13,769 nucleotides of DNA, taken from contig CAZDIA010000066.1 of assembly GCA_964505385.1 (NCBI GenBank), forward strand, positions 1 to 13,769. Direction: 5' to 3'. The DNA is from SLJN01 sp964505385. Lineage in GTDB: Bacteria > Bacteroidota > Rhodothermia > Balneolales > Natronogracilivirgulaceae. The notes under the pieces were generated by a model. That model did not search any database. It was not told the DNA's origin and saw nothing but the letters and a program-made list of their open reading frames with translations. The translations under genes were made by a program, and so were the position numbers. This document shows, in pieces, positions 1 through 7,442 of this stretch; the stretch's first letter is position 1; each line of letters begins with the position of its first letter.

Positions 1-24
1 TTAACTGTTCCCCCCCATTTCCAA

Positions 25-57
25 TTTGCATCCCTGCCTTTTTATTTCATACATTCA
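25..57 (+). promoter_or_regulatory. Possible Bacteroidota-type promoter of the riboswitch-tenA transcript
   Basis: TTTG at 25-28 is followed after 21 bases by TACATTCA (50-57), a partial match to the Bacteroidota -33/-7 pattern TTTG-N19-21-TAnnTTTG. It would start transcription shortly before the riboswitch, which is the right place. The -7 box matches in only four of its six fixed positions, so this is a weak call. Confidence 0.25.
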
Positions 58-84
58 CTTTGCCGCATGACAATCGACATGTGG

Positions 85-168
85 CCGCTGGGGTGCTCTG
101 TTTGACAGACAGGGCTGAGATTACACCCATGGCACCTGATCCGGATAATACCGGCGCAGGGAATGCGG
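85..168 (+). promoter_or_regulatory. TPP riboswitch (THI element)
   Basis: The conserved core of the thiamin pyrophosphate aptamer is readable in order: GGGGTGC near 90-96, GCTGAGATTACACCC at 114-128, then ACCTGATCCGGATAATACCGGCG at 134-156 and CAGGGAA at 157-163. CCGC (85-88) pairs with GCGG (165-168) as the closing P1 stem. CCGG (141-144) and CCGG (151-154) form the stem of the pyrophosphate-sensing arm. TPP riboswitches lower expression of thiamin synthesis, transport or salvage genes when TPP is plentiful, and the genes downstream are two TenA homologues, which fits. The aptamer ends 200 bases before the first start codon, an unusually long expression platform. Confidence 0.95.
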
Positions 169-368
169 AACCAACCTGTTTGGTTATTTAGTTTCGCCTT
201 GTGCGAATGCCCACCATGGTCAGTGATTTCCAGCCCGCCTGCAGCGCAATATAATCACCGGCAGCCTTGTCCCAATCCAGGAAAACTAAAGATTCCCGAG
301 CGGCAAGTTACTGTACGGGGTTATAAGCCGATATTAAATACATAACTTCAATTTAAACAATTATATTT
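169..368 (+). promoter_or_regulatory. Leader between TPP aptamer and first tenA-like gene (expression platform)
   Basis: This 200-base stretch holds no convincing gene. Directly after the aptamer lies a perfect 6-bp hairpin (AACCAA 169-174 with TTGGTT 180-185), then a 5-bp one (TTCGC 193-197 with GCGAA 203-207). Neither is followed by a solid T-tract, so a classical intrinsic terminator is not evident. No Shine-Dalgarno sequence is visible before the ATG at 369, where the leader is AT-rich. Control might act on translation, through a weak or Rho-dependent terminator, or through a longer fold that I cannot calculate. Confidence 0.4.
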
Positions 369-1025
369 ATGTCTTTCACTCAACAACAGCTGGAAAAGCA
401 CAGTGACTTGTGGAATCAAATGACCTCCCACCGCTTCTTGCAGGAAACCCGCGATGAAACCATAACCGACGATATTTTCGCACAGTGGATGAAGCAGGAT
501 TATCTTTTCGTTCGCGCTGCAATCCCCTTTATCTCTGCACTGGTACCCAAAGCCCCAATACAGCACTGGAAACCGCATTCCGATGTGGTGGCCATGCTTA
601 ATAAAGAAATGGAACTCTTTGAAGAGCGTGCTAATGCCGTTGGTATTTCATTTGATGGTGTGGAACCGTGGTTTATCAATCATGCCTACATCCAGTTTAT
701 GATGGCGACGGCTTACACCGCCTCCTACCCCGAAGCCTATACCCTGCTATATACTGCTGAAAAAGCATATCATGATGCGTGGCTTGAGGTAAAAAAGGGA
801 TTGAATCCAGAATCAAAATGGTATCCTTTTGTGGAAAACTGGGCAAGTGATGCATTTGGCCAGTATGTGGATTACCTGCAGGGAGAATTGGATCACCTTG
901 CCGCCGATGTTGGCAGCGCGGAACGCGCCCGAATGGAATCGATTTTCAAACTTACCGTGAAGTACGAAATCTCTTTCTGGGAAATGGCCTTCACCGGTTC
1001 ACAATGGCCGGGAATTCAGGAATAA
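369..1025 (+). CDS. TenA-family protein, TenA_E type (thiamin pyrimidine salvage)
   Basis: A 218-residue, all-helical TenA-family protein, the usual length for the fold. TenA proteins hydrolyse 4-amino-5-aminomethyl-2-methylpyrimidine or related damaged thiamin pyrimidines to HMP for reuse. Asp44 in QDY, Tyr107 and Glu200 in VKYEISFWEM match known active-site positions. Where classical thiaminase II has its catalytic Cys in LLPC, this protein reads LLYTAEKAYHDAW (residues 126-138). It lacks the Cys and has Glu131, the signature I associate with the TenA_E subfamily. Phe47 also replaces the classical Tyr47. The ATG start has no Shine-Dalgarno sequence but aligns with the start of its neighbour (both begin MSFT). 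It is the first gene after the TPP riboswitch, 66 bases before a TenA_C paralogue, so it is probably co-transcribed and thiamin-repressed. Family is certain; the exact substrate is not. Confidence 0.88.
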   Translation: MSFTQQQLEKHSDLWNQMTSHRFLQETRDETITDDIFAQWMKQDYLFVRAAIPFISALVPKAPIQHWKPHSDVVAMLNKEMELFEERANAVGISFDGVEPWFINHAYIQFMMATAYTASYPEAYTLLYTAEKAYHDAWLEVKKGLNPESKWYPFVENWASDAFGQYVDYLQGELDHLAADVGSAERARMESIFKLTVKYEISFWEMAFTGSQWPGIQE

Positions 1026-1091
1026 CTTTTCCGAAACCATCTCTGATTTAAGCATCCATAAAATCAACCTAAAATCTAACAGGATATCATT

Positions 1092-1757
1092 ATGAGTTTT
1101 ACAGACGAATTATACAATCACGCCAAACCAATATGGGACAAGCAGCTTGAACACCCTTTTGTCAAAGGTTTGGGAGATGGATCGTTGGATCCCGAAATCT
1201 TCAAAAGATGGGTGTGCCAGGATTACCGGTATCTGAAAGAATTCTCCCGCATCTTTGCCTGGGGAGTGGCAAAATCCGACCGCCTGGAGTCCATGGGCTG
1301 GTTTGCCGGCGTGTTAAATATGACCCTCAACACGGAGATGGCTCTGCACCGGGAATATGCCCAGAAATTCAATATTTCTCATGAAGAGCTGGAGCAAACT
1401 CCGATGTGGCCTACAACCCGAGCTTACACGGATTTTCTGGTCCGCACTGCTGCTGATGGCTCCATGAGCGAGCTTCTTGCCGCACTTCTTCCCTGCGCAT
1501 GGGGATATTATTATATCGGAACAGAAATGAAAAAACAGGGTAATCCGGATGATCAGCGCTATACAGAGTGGATTGAACAGTATGCTTCAGATGAATTCGG
1601 GGAAGCAGCTGAATGGTTGAAAAACGAACTGAACCGGGTAACCGAAGGAGCGACTGATGATCATAAAAATCAACTTATTGAAATATTTGTGATCTCAAGC
1701 CGGTATGAATGGCTTTTCTGGGATATGTGCTGGAAAGGTGAAGAATGGCCGGTTTAA
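1092..1757 (+). CDS. tenA: Thiaminase II / aminopyrimidine aminohydrolase TenA (TenA_C type)
   Basis: A 221-residue TenA with the complete classical active site: Asp44 and Tyr47 (QDYRYL), Tyr112 (RAYTDF), the nucleophile Cys135 (LLPCAWGYYY) and Glu206 (RYEWLFWDM). The numbering almost coincides with Bacillus subtilis TenA. The enzyme deaminates aminomethylpyrimidine from degraded thiamin to HMP and can cleave thiamin itself; it acts in the cytoplasm. AGGA at 1081-1084 lies seven bases before the ATG and supports this start. The gene follows the TenA_E paralogue in the same orientation and should share its TPP-riboswitch transcript. The two paralogues differ at the catalytic Cys, so they probably have different substrates or rates rather than simple redundancy. 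No other thiamin gene lies in the window. Confidence 0.93.
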   Translation: MSFTDELYNHAKPIWDKQLEHPFVKGLGDGSLDPEIFKRWVCQDYRYLKEFSRIFAWGVAKSDRLESMGWFAGVLNMTLNTEMALHREYAQKFNISHEELEQTPMWPTTRAYTDFLVRTAADGSMSELLAALLPCAWGYYYIGTEMKKQGNPDDQRYTEWIEQYASDEFGEAAEWLKNELNRVTEGATDDHKNQLIEIFVISSRYEWLFWDMCWKGEEWPV

Positions 1758-1891
1758 ATTCATGATTTTTTATGTACTTTCTCCCTGATAGGATAATAAT
1801 TTCCTGAATGTAAAACGAATTGGCCAATCTTCCGTTAGTGAGGACGAGGTGACAAATATTTGAATAAACCGACAATTAAAATAATAAAATC

Positions 1892-2494
1892 GTGAAATAC
1901 TTAAGTCTTTTTGTAGCTTTAACTTTTATAATTGCCGGCTGTGGCAATGATGAACCGGGAGATATGCCGGAAGAACAACCCATGCCGGAAGGTGAACAGA
2001 TGCCTGAAGGTGAACAGCTCCCCGATATGGGCGAAGCCCCGGAAACTGATGTATCTGATGAAGAACTGGAAGAGTTTTTTCAGGCATCAATGGTAGCCCA
2101 GGAAGTACAGGTGGGTTATCAGCAAAGAATGCAGGAAATAGTTGAGGCCGAAGGCCTTGATCCCGAATTCTTTAATGAGCTTTTGCAATCCGAGCAGATG
2201 GGTGAATCTCCGGAAGATGCCGGCGCTTCCGCTGAAGAAGCCGAGCAATATGAGAATATAATGGCGGAACTTGATGAGCTCCAGGTTGAACTGGAAGAAG
2301 AAATCGGCCAGGCCATTGAAGATGAAGGCATGGACATTGACCTGGACCGGATTATGGAAATCGAACAGGCTGTTCAGCAGGACCCTGCCCTTCAACAGCG
2401 ACTCCAGCAGATGATGATGGAGGAACAGGAAGGTATGGCTCCTGAAGGCGAGCAGCCACCTCAGCCTGAACCGGAGCAACAGCCCGAGCCGTAA
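1892..2494 (+). CDS. Acidic DUF4168-like lipoprotein
   Basis: A 200-residue predicted lipoprotein. A short signal peptide ends in the lipobox IIAGC, with Cys17 as the lipidated residue. Residues 23-50 are a Pro/Glu/Met/Gln-rich linker with repeated MPEGEQ units. Residues 54-176 are helical and resemble DUF4168: an N-terminal DEELEEFFQA.. helix and a C-terminal AIEDEGMDIDLDRI..EQAVQQDP-LQQRL helix pair. The tail (177-200) is again low-complexity EGEQPPQPEPEQQ. It starts with GTG at 1892; no upstream ATG in frame gives a better signal peptide. It is very rich in Glu/Asp/Gln. The function of DUF4168 proteins is not established; location at the periplasmic face of a membrane is the safe inference. 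It sits 134 bases after tenA with no obvious terminator between, so it may or may not share that transcript. A clear terminator follows it. Confidence 0.8.
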   Translation: MKYLSLFVALTFIIAGCGNDEPGDMPEEQPMPEGEQMPEGEQLPDMGEAPETDVSDEELEEFFQASMVAQEVQVGYQQRMQEIVEAEGLDPEFFNELLQSEQMGESPEDAGASAEEAEQYENIMAELDELQVELEEEIGQAIEDEGMDIDLDRIMEIEQAVQQDPALQQRLQQMMMEEQEGMAPEGEQPPQPEPEQQPEP

Positions 2495-2521
2495 CAGTCT
2501 TATTGTTACTTATGTGCCGTA

Positions 2522-2557
2522 AACCTGGCGGTTTTCCGAAGCCGTCAGGTTTTTTTA
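2522..2557 (+). terminator. Rho-independent terminator after the lipoprotein gene
   Basis: AACCTGGCGG (2522-2531) pairs with CCGTCAGGTT (2542-2551) as a 10-bp stem with one G.U pair, and a run of T (2550-2556) follows. It lies 28 bases after the stop codon. Confidence 0.85.
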
Positions 2558-2571
2558 TGTAATGATAAACG

Positions 2572-2602
2572 CCGACAGGTCCGGTGGACCCTGTCGGGTT
2601 TT
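2572..2602 (+). terminator. Second palindrome/terminator reading +, facing the one at 2610-2635
   Basis: CCGACAG (2572-2578) pairs with CTGTCGG (2591-2597), and GTCC (2579-2582) pairs with GGAC (2586-2589). There is a single bulged C at 2590 and a three-base loop. GGTTTT follows on the + strand. It may be a back-up terminator for the rightward transcript, or a member of an intergenic palindrome family. Confidence 0.55.
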
Positions 2603-2635
2603 AAAAAATCTGACAGCGTCCGAAGGACCTGTCAG
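2603..2635 (-). terminator. Terminator of the leftward nuclease operon
   Basis: CTGACAG (2610-2616) pairs with CTGTCAG (2629-2635), and GTCC (2618-2621) pairs with GGAC (2625-2628), with a bulge at 2617. Read on the minus strand the loop is TTC closed by C-G, and the stem is followed by ATTTTTT (2609-2603). It lies about 80 bases past the stop of the YhaN-like gene. It has the same architecture as the 2572-2597 palindrome but opposite orientation. Confidence 0.65.
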
Positions 2636-2713
2636 CATTCTTGACAAAAAACCTTGTCGGATTTTTGGCAAAAATTTTCTGTCCAAATATGGTTGAAGTG
2701 AAATCTTAAGCGC

Positions 2714-5700
2714 CTAAAAAATTCTTTGCAAAATCTTCTCAAGCCGTGCGGAATCGAAGCCGTAAGTTGCAGCTATTTTATTTGCCTCATATTTGAATTC
2801 ACCATCTTCCAACTTAGGATGTTTGGGAAGATATCCGTTCGCTTCGAGAAATTCTGAAACTTCCTCTTTTTTCTTTTTCCCTACGCCGGAAACCGTTGTG
2901 ATGTGCTCAAGCAACGTTACGGGGTTATATTCAACTTGCTCAATCAACTCTTTTATACCGGCTGCCTGACCTGCGGATACTAAATCAGCCTTCTGCAAGT
3001 CAGATAATTCTACCGGGTAAGGTCGCCCTTTTCGATAGAGATTAAGCACCTCCTGAAGCATTTTTGATAATTCAAGCAATTCGTTTTTTCTCTTTTCGGA
3101 AAATCCTTCTAATGGAATATCACTAATAAGCCAGTTTTTGAGCATACCCCAGGTCTCGATTCCACGACTCAGACATGCGTAAAGCTCTTCAGTAGTTTCA
3201 AGAAGCACCCATACCGGCAATTCATTCAATGATTGGGTAACCGGATTAAAATCTTTCAGATTTAGCTTTTCAAGGTATTGCTGATAACTTTCCCTTCCGG
3301 GTTCAGGAACTTCCTGTTGCAAGTTCAAGTCAGGGGTGTCCTGTTGCCACGGAACTGAGAACGTGGGAGACGGAGTAGTCAACGAGATCACATTGGGTTC
3401 GGTGAGATCATTTTCCTGCCTGCAAGCATACCTCCACCGTTCCACCTCTTCTTCCTGTGCCGTGAAATAAAACAACTGCCTCCCCTCTCTCATCATGTCC
3501 TGCATCCCCGAAATGATGGCGTCCGCACGCTGGTGATCACTTACAGCCAGAAGTTCATCAGCATACAACGGCAGTGCTAATCCTTGTTCGCGCCGGCTGA
3601 TGAAGGCCATCCTAACGGCAAGTAGCAGCTGAATCCGCGTTCCACTGGAAATTTCGTCAAGGGCGAGTCCATCTCCGGTCTGAGAATTTCTTGCCCGAAA
3701 TCCGAGACCGTCATGATCCATATCCAGTTCAAAGCCGCCTCGGGTAAACTCAATGAAATAACGGTTGGCATCCTGAAAAACCAGCGGATAATTGATGTTA
3801 CGGTGCTTTTCATTCAGATAATCAAGCACCAGTTTACGCATATGTTTTTCAAGAACCTCATCCCGCAATTGTGCCAGTTCAGCCCGCGCACGATCGCGAT
3901 TTGCAAGAGCGGTTTCAAGGTTAAAACTTGTCTCTTCATTTTTGATATTTTCATCCAGCCGGCTTAGCGTATCCCGGATTTGTTCTGCTTTTTCTGATTT
4001 CCGGGTTAAATCTTCCCGGATATAATCAAGCTCAGTAGTATCTTTCTGTTTCCACTGCGGATCAAACCGGTCATCAACTTCCAGTTTTTCATAGATTGAC
4101 TGAATTCTTGCTTGATGGTTGCCGATTTGCTTTTTGAGCTGGTGATAGTCAGAATATCTCTTCAGCAAAGTTTTCAGCTCTTCGCTCGTTTTGCATCCGG
4201 TTTTGGTCTGTATCTTTTGGATTTTACGCTCAATATCCTTTTGATCCTCCCGGTTCTCACTCAGGCTTTGTTCCGTTTTGCTGATTTTTTCGGTAAGATC
4301 CTGGTATTTCCTGTTTCGCTCTACCAGCTTCTCACAAAATGCATGCAGCTCATCCCCTGAATCGATATTGACTTCGATAAATTCCTTCATATCCGCGATC
4401 AACTCTTCCTGTAACCGGTTGATTTCCTGTTGCAAAAGCTCGCTGCGATTTTTTTCGGATTGCAGTTCGTCTTCGGTCTGCTTAACCTGTTGCAGCACTT
4501 CTACCATATGTTGCAGAGTTGCGGCTTCACTATCCGAGGGTGCAATTCCAATTGATTCGAGCAGCTCATTTCGATTTTCTTCCAAAGATTCCCGTTTCTC
4601 TTGCAACCGCTCCACCTCTGATTTTAGCTGCTCAGCCCGATTGAACTGCTTCTCCCTTTCTTCCAAATCCGATTTTTGGGATATAAGATGATCCAAAAGT
4701 GAAGAAACTTCTTCAACCTCCCATTTATCCGGTTCCTTCAGGCCGGTTTGCCGGTATGCTTTTTCATAAAACCTGATCTCCTCTTCATCTGATTTAGCGG
4801 GCATAAACTTTCCAGCAAGAAGGATCGCAATTGCCACTACCATCGCGATGATTGACGCGATGATCGATACCTGCGTAAGCCCGATGGACACCAATATTAT
4901 AGCTATAGCTCCCCAACTCCATTTTTTTGTAACAGCGTCGCCTCTATCCTGCTGTTTCTGCTTAAGCCAGTGGGATAATTGTGTGATTGCATTTGTCACC
5001 TTTTCGGATGACATATCCGGCCGGCTGATATCTTTCAGCTTCTCATATTCCGGTGTGATACGCGACCACTCCTGTTGAAATTCATACCACCGGCGGGTCC
5101 AATCCGCAAGTTTATCGATTTTGTCAGAATCCAAATTCACAGAATCACCGGAAACATCCCACTGGGACCTGCTGATTACATTTTTCAGCTTCGACTGATG
5201 CTTTATAATCTCATCTTTTGATTGGTTAAGCGTCTTATGTTTTTCTGAAATTTGATCTAATTTCTCTTTCCAAAAGGAGAGCTTATGCTCCGGGAGCCCC
5301 TCATCCGGCAGTTTAAGTTTTTGCCGGTCGTGTCTGAGTTGTTCAAGATCACCCTTGAGTACTTTCTCCCTTCCCTGCTTTTCTTCTAAATCTTTTTCGA
5401 GCTGCTCTAATAAAGCGGCTTCCTCCCCGTGCAGTTTATCCAGAACTTTTGGTAGCTGATCCAGCTCATATTGCAGATCATCCCGCTTTTGTTCCAGCTC
5501 TCGTGCTTCGAGTAGTGTGCCCACCAATTCAGCCTGTTGACCGGCTTCAAGAGCTTCGGCCAGCTCTTCATTAAGCTCCTGTTTTTTATTTTTTTGTTCA
5601 TGTAGTTCTCTTTGGCGTTTTTCAACATTGCGCAGCTCCTTTACGGATTGCTCATAATTTTTATACTGCTGAATTCTGCGTGAGGGGTAATTGGTATCAG

Positions 5701-6136
5701 CCTTAAGATTTTTGGAAGCAGACTTCAGGTCCAGCCCTCCCATGACTTCCCTCCAGATAGATTCAGCGAACTCCTTATCGCTGCTGGCTAACAAATCAGT
5801 TACAGACAGATCGTAAATCCGCCAGCTGTCGGGTATTGCCAGATCGAGATGATCAACCGGTTTTCCATTTTTTTGAATTTCAGAGTAACCACGCTCCCGG
5901 ATTATGTTGAATTTACTTTGCACTGCTTCAATGCCTCCATAAACACTAATTCGGGATGCCGGTTTATAGCTATCCTGCCAAAGTAGTGTTTTCATAGCCC
6001 TGGCGGCCGTGGTCTTGCCGGAGGCGTTCGGACCGAAAATAATATTCAATCCCGGAGTGAATTCCATCTTATCCAGGCCGTAACGCATGCCCGGAGCTGA
6101 GCGCAGATGCAGATGTGTTATCAATAGCTTACTCAA
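2714..6136 (-). CDS. SbcC/YhaN-like coiled-coil ATPase with membrane hairpin and C-terminal extension
   Basis: A 1140-residue SMC/Rad50-type ATPase, the probable partner of the metallophosphoesterase upstream; such pairs act in DNA end processing and repair. The N-terminal ATPase half has the Walker A motif GPNASGKT (35-42). Coiled coil follows (about 155-400), then a 38-residue hydrophobic stretch (about 406-443) long enough for a membrane hairpin, and more coiled coil (about 450-770). The C-terminal ATPase half has the signature-like EISSGTRIQL (828-837), the Walker B-like LPLYADE (855-861) and an FTAQ switch region (891-894). No CxxC zinc hook exists; the hydrophobic segment sits between the coiled-coil arms, as I recall for B. 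subtilis YhaN. Residues from about 915 to 1140 are an extra domain, with an HhH-like segment (ITTVSGVGKKKKEEVSEFL, 1079-1097). The TTG start is supported by GGAGG six bases upstream (6147-6143). It overlaps the upstream gene by 8 bases. Confidence 0.85.
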   Translation of the reverse strand: MSKLLITHLHLRSAPGMRYGLDKMEFTPGLNIIFGPNASGKTTAARAMKTLLWQDSYKPASRISVYGGIEAVQSKFNIIRERGYSEIQKNGKPVDHLDLAIPDSWRIYDLSVTDLLASSDKEFAESIWREVMGGLDLKSASKNLKADTNYPSRRIQQYKNYEQSVKELRNVEKRQRELHEQKNKKQELNEELAEALEAGQQAELVGTLLEARELEQKRDDLQYELDQLPKVLDKLHGEEAALLEQLEKDLEEKQGREKVLKGDLEQLRHDRQKLKLPDEGLPEHKLSFWKEKLDQISEKHKTLNQSKDEIIKHQSKLKNVISRSQWDVSGDSVNLDSDKIDKLADWTRRWYEFQQEWSRITPEYEKLKDISRPDMSSEKVTNAITQLSHWLKQKQQDRGDAVTKKWSWGAIAIILVSIGLTQVSIIASIIAMVVAIAILLAGKFMPAKSDEEEIRFYEKAYRQTGLKEPDKWEVEEVSSLLDHLISQKSDLEEREKQFNRAEQLKSEVERLQEKRESLEENRNELLESIGIAPSDSEAATLQHMVEVLQQVKQTEDELQSEKNRSELLQQEINRLQEELIADMKEFIEVNIDSGDELHAFCEKLVERNRKYQDLTEKISKTEQSLSENREDQKDIERKIQKIQTKTGCKTSEELKTLLKRYSDYHQLKKQIGNHQARIQSIYEKLEVDDRFDPQWKQKDTTELDYIREDLTRKSEKAEQIRDTLSRLDENIKNEETSFNLETALANRDRARAELAQLRDEVLEKHMRKLVLDYLNEKHRNINYPLVFQDANRYFIEFTRGGFELDMDHDGLGFRARNSQTGDGLALDEISSGTRIQLLLAVRMAFISRREQGLALPLYADELLAVSDHQRADAIISGMQDMMREGRQLFYFTAQEEEVERWRYACRQENDLTEPNVISLTTPSPTFSVPWQQDTPDLNLQQEVPEPGRESYQQYLEKLNLKDFNPVTQSLNELPVWVLLETTEELYACLSRGIETWGMLKNWLISDIPLEGFSEKRKNELLELSKMLQEVLNLYRKGRPYPVELSDLQKADLVSAGQAAGIKELIEQVEYNPVTLLEHITTVSGVGKKKKEEVSEFLEANGYLPKHPKLEDGEFKYEANKIAATYGFDSARLEKILQRIF

Positions 6137-7442
6137 TACTAACCTCCGCTTCCTGCTTTCGAAGTTCTGTTAGCCAGTCGTTTACGGAATTGTAAAGTAA
6201 CATCCGGGTATCTTCCATTTTTTCATCCGGTACTGTCTCATCATCCTGATTATCGCCCTGTTTGATTACCTCAAATATCGAATGACGACTCACATTATCT
6301 TTGAGCTGATCCGCTTCTTTCAGCAATTGCTCGCTTTCCTCGGACAGCTCACCGGAATCAAGCTCTTTAAGCAATCCTGCCAGAATTCCAATCAAGTCGG
6401 GACGGGTAGCGAGAGATTCCAGATCAGCAGCGGGAAGGCCGGTGTTGTTGATGAATTTTCTGATAAGCAGCGGCGGATTCCCTTCGATCACACGCTCTGA
6501 CACTTCGGAAAAATAGCTTGTGACAACATGAAACGGCTCCGGATTTCCGGTGCAACTAACATCAACACTTTGGTATTGCAGTCGGTCATATTTGTCACCC
6601 GGCAAAGCATTCTGCAGGCGCGTAAGAAATTCAGCCCGCCAGTCGGCATCTTCAGGGAAATCATCCAGGCTCACTTCAACCTGCTCATAGCGTATCGGCG
6701 ATAAAGGAAGCATTCGGGCGGATGCCGTGCCGGTTACATCTAAAGTTAACAGATATGGGCCGTGATTACCTGTTTCTTTGGCATGAAGCGCGTGAGGCGA
6801 ACCGGGATAGATCACAAAGGGCTGATCATCTCTGATAACCTCCGGCTTGTGGATGTGCCCGAGCAGCCATACCGGCCAACCGCTGTTGATGAGATCGTGA
6901 GCGGTAGTCGGAGCGTAATCAGAGTCAGGTGCAGCATCCAGATCGGCATGAAGCAAACAAAGGGCCGGGTCGGTTTCCGGCTTTTGCTCAAGCTGATGGA
7001 GGGGATTTTCGCTCACCTGTTCTTTTTCAAAAGACCACCCCGCCAGCTGAATAACAGCGCCGTCTTTACACTGATGCGAAATCAACTCCCATTGTTGTCC
7101 CCTGCCGAGTAGCTTAAAATTACTCAACTCCTCCAGGCTGTCCGCTATTTCCGGCAACACTTTTGCATCATGATTACCGGCCACAGCATAAATCTTTATT
7201 CCATGTTGATTCAAACGTGTAATACCCGATCGCAAACTATGATGCGCTTCAAAAAATCGGTTGTCCTTATCAACTACATCACCGGTTAACAAAACAGCTT
7301 CGACCTGATGATCAATTGCTGAATCCACAATAGCTTTCCATGTGTCTGACACAGAAAATTCAGCATCCTGATGCTGCTCTGGTGCCGGCGCCGTGCGTCG
7401 CCCAAGATGTAGATCCCCGGTAACAAGAAACTGGTATGACAT
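6129..7442 (-). CDS. SbcD/YhaO-like metallophosphoesterase (DNA repair exonuclease family)
   Basis: A 437-residue calcineurin-like phosphoesterase of the Mre11/SbcD/YhaO type, a two-metal nuclease. The metal and catalytic motifs are intact: GDLHLG (Asp10, His12), TGDVVD (Asp55), AGNHD (Asn90, His91, Asp92), LLHAD (His165) and LGHIHKP (His196, His198). PGSPHAL follows at 213-219, as in SbcD-type enzymes. Residues from about 245 form a capping region and an acidic, helical C-terminus (370-437) that could dock the ATPase. It is the first gene of a two-gene operon. Its stop overlaps the start of the ATPase by 8 bases, and its end carries that gene's ribosome binding site. The pairing mirrors sbcD-sbcC and yhaO-yhaN; the membrane hairpin in the partner favours the yhaO/yhaN branch. 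The ATG at 7442 directly precedes the first beta strand, so no longer N-terminus is needed. Confidence 0.88.
   Translation of the reverse strand: MSYQFLVTGDLHLGRRTAPAPEQHQDAEFSVSDTWKAIVDSAIDHQVEAVLLTGDVVDKDNRFFEAHHSLRSGITRLNQHGIKIYAVAGNHDAKVLPEIADSLEELSNFKLLGRGQQWELISHQCKDGAVIQLAGWSFEKEQVSENPLHQLEQKPETDPALCLLHADLDAAPDSDYAPTTAHDLINSGWPVWLLGHIHKPEVIRDDQPFVIYPGSPHALHAKETGNHGPYLLTLDVTGTASARMLPLSPIRYEQVEVSLDDFPEDADWRAEFLTRLQNALPGDKYDRLQYQSVDVSCTGNPEPFHVVTSYFSEVSERVIEGNPPLLIRKFINNTGLPAADLESLATRPDLIGILAGLLKELDSGELSEESEQLLKEADQLKDNVSRHSIFEVIKQGDNQDDETVPDEKMEDTRMLLYNSVNDWLTELRKQEAEVSIE
6143..6147 (-). promoter_or_regulatory. Strong Shine-Dalgarno fixing a TTG start
   Basis: GGAGG on the minus strand lies six bases before TTG (6136-6134) and inside the last codons of the upstream phosphoesterase gene. 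This is one of the few strong ribosome binding sites in the window. It supports the TTG start of the ATPase and translational coupling of the pair. Confidence 0.7.

Noticed and set aside
188..307. Minus-strand open stretch of 39 codons with coding-like composition in the tenA leader
   Set aside because: It is too short to be significant, has no ATG start before the stretch, and an upstream in-frame stop separates it from the nearest ATG. It could be a gene relic, but nothing supports this beyond impression.
163..345. 60-codon + strand reading frame starting in the riboswitch
   Set aside because: It begins inside the aptamer's last conserved bases, has no family resemblance and lies in the expected expression platform.
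2087..2479. 130-codon minus-strand frame opposite the acidic lipoprotein
   Set aside because: It is a shadow of a repetitive, Glu/Gln-rich gene; the + strand has a signal peptide, lipobox and terminator.
4278..4691. 137-codon + strand frame inside the coiled-coil ATPase gene, rich in Ser and Cys
   Set aside because: It is the antisense shadow of Glu/Lys/Leu-rich coiled-coil codons; no start signals and no family.
2714..7442. Anti-phage two-gene nuclease/ATPase system
   Set aside because: The motifs match the housekeeping-type SbcCD/YhaON family, and there is no neighbouring defence, phage or mobile gene; the added C-terminal domain is reported as a separate observation.
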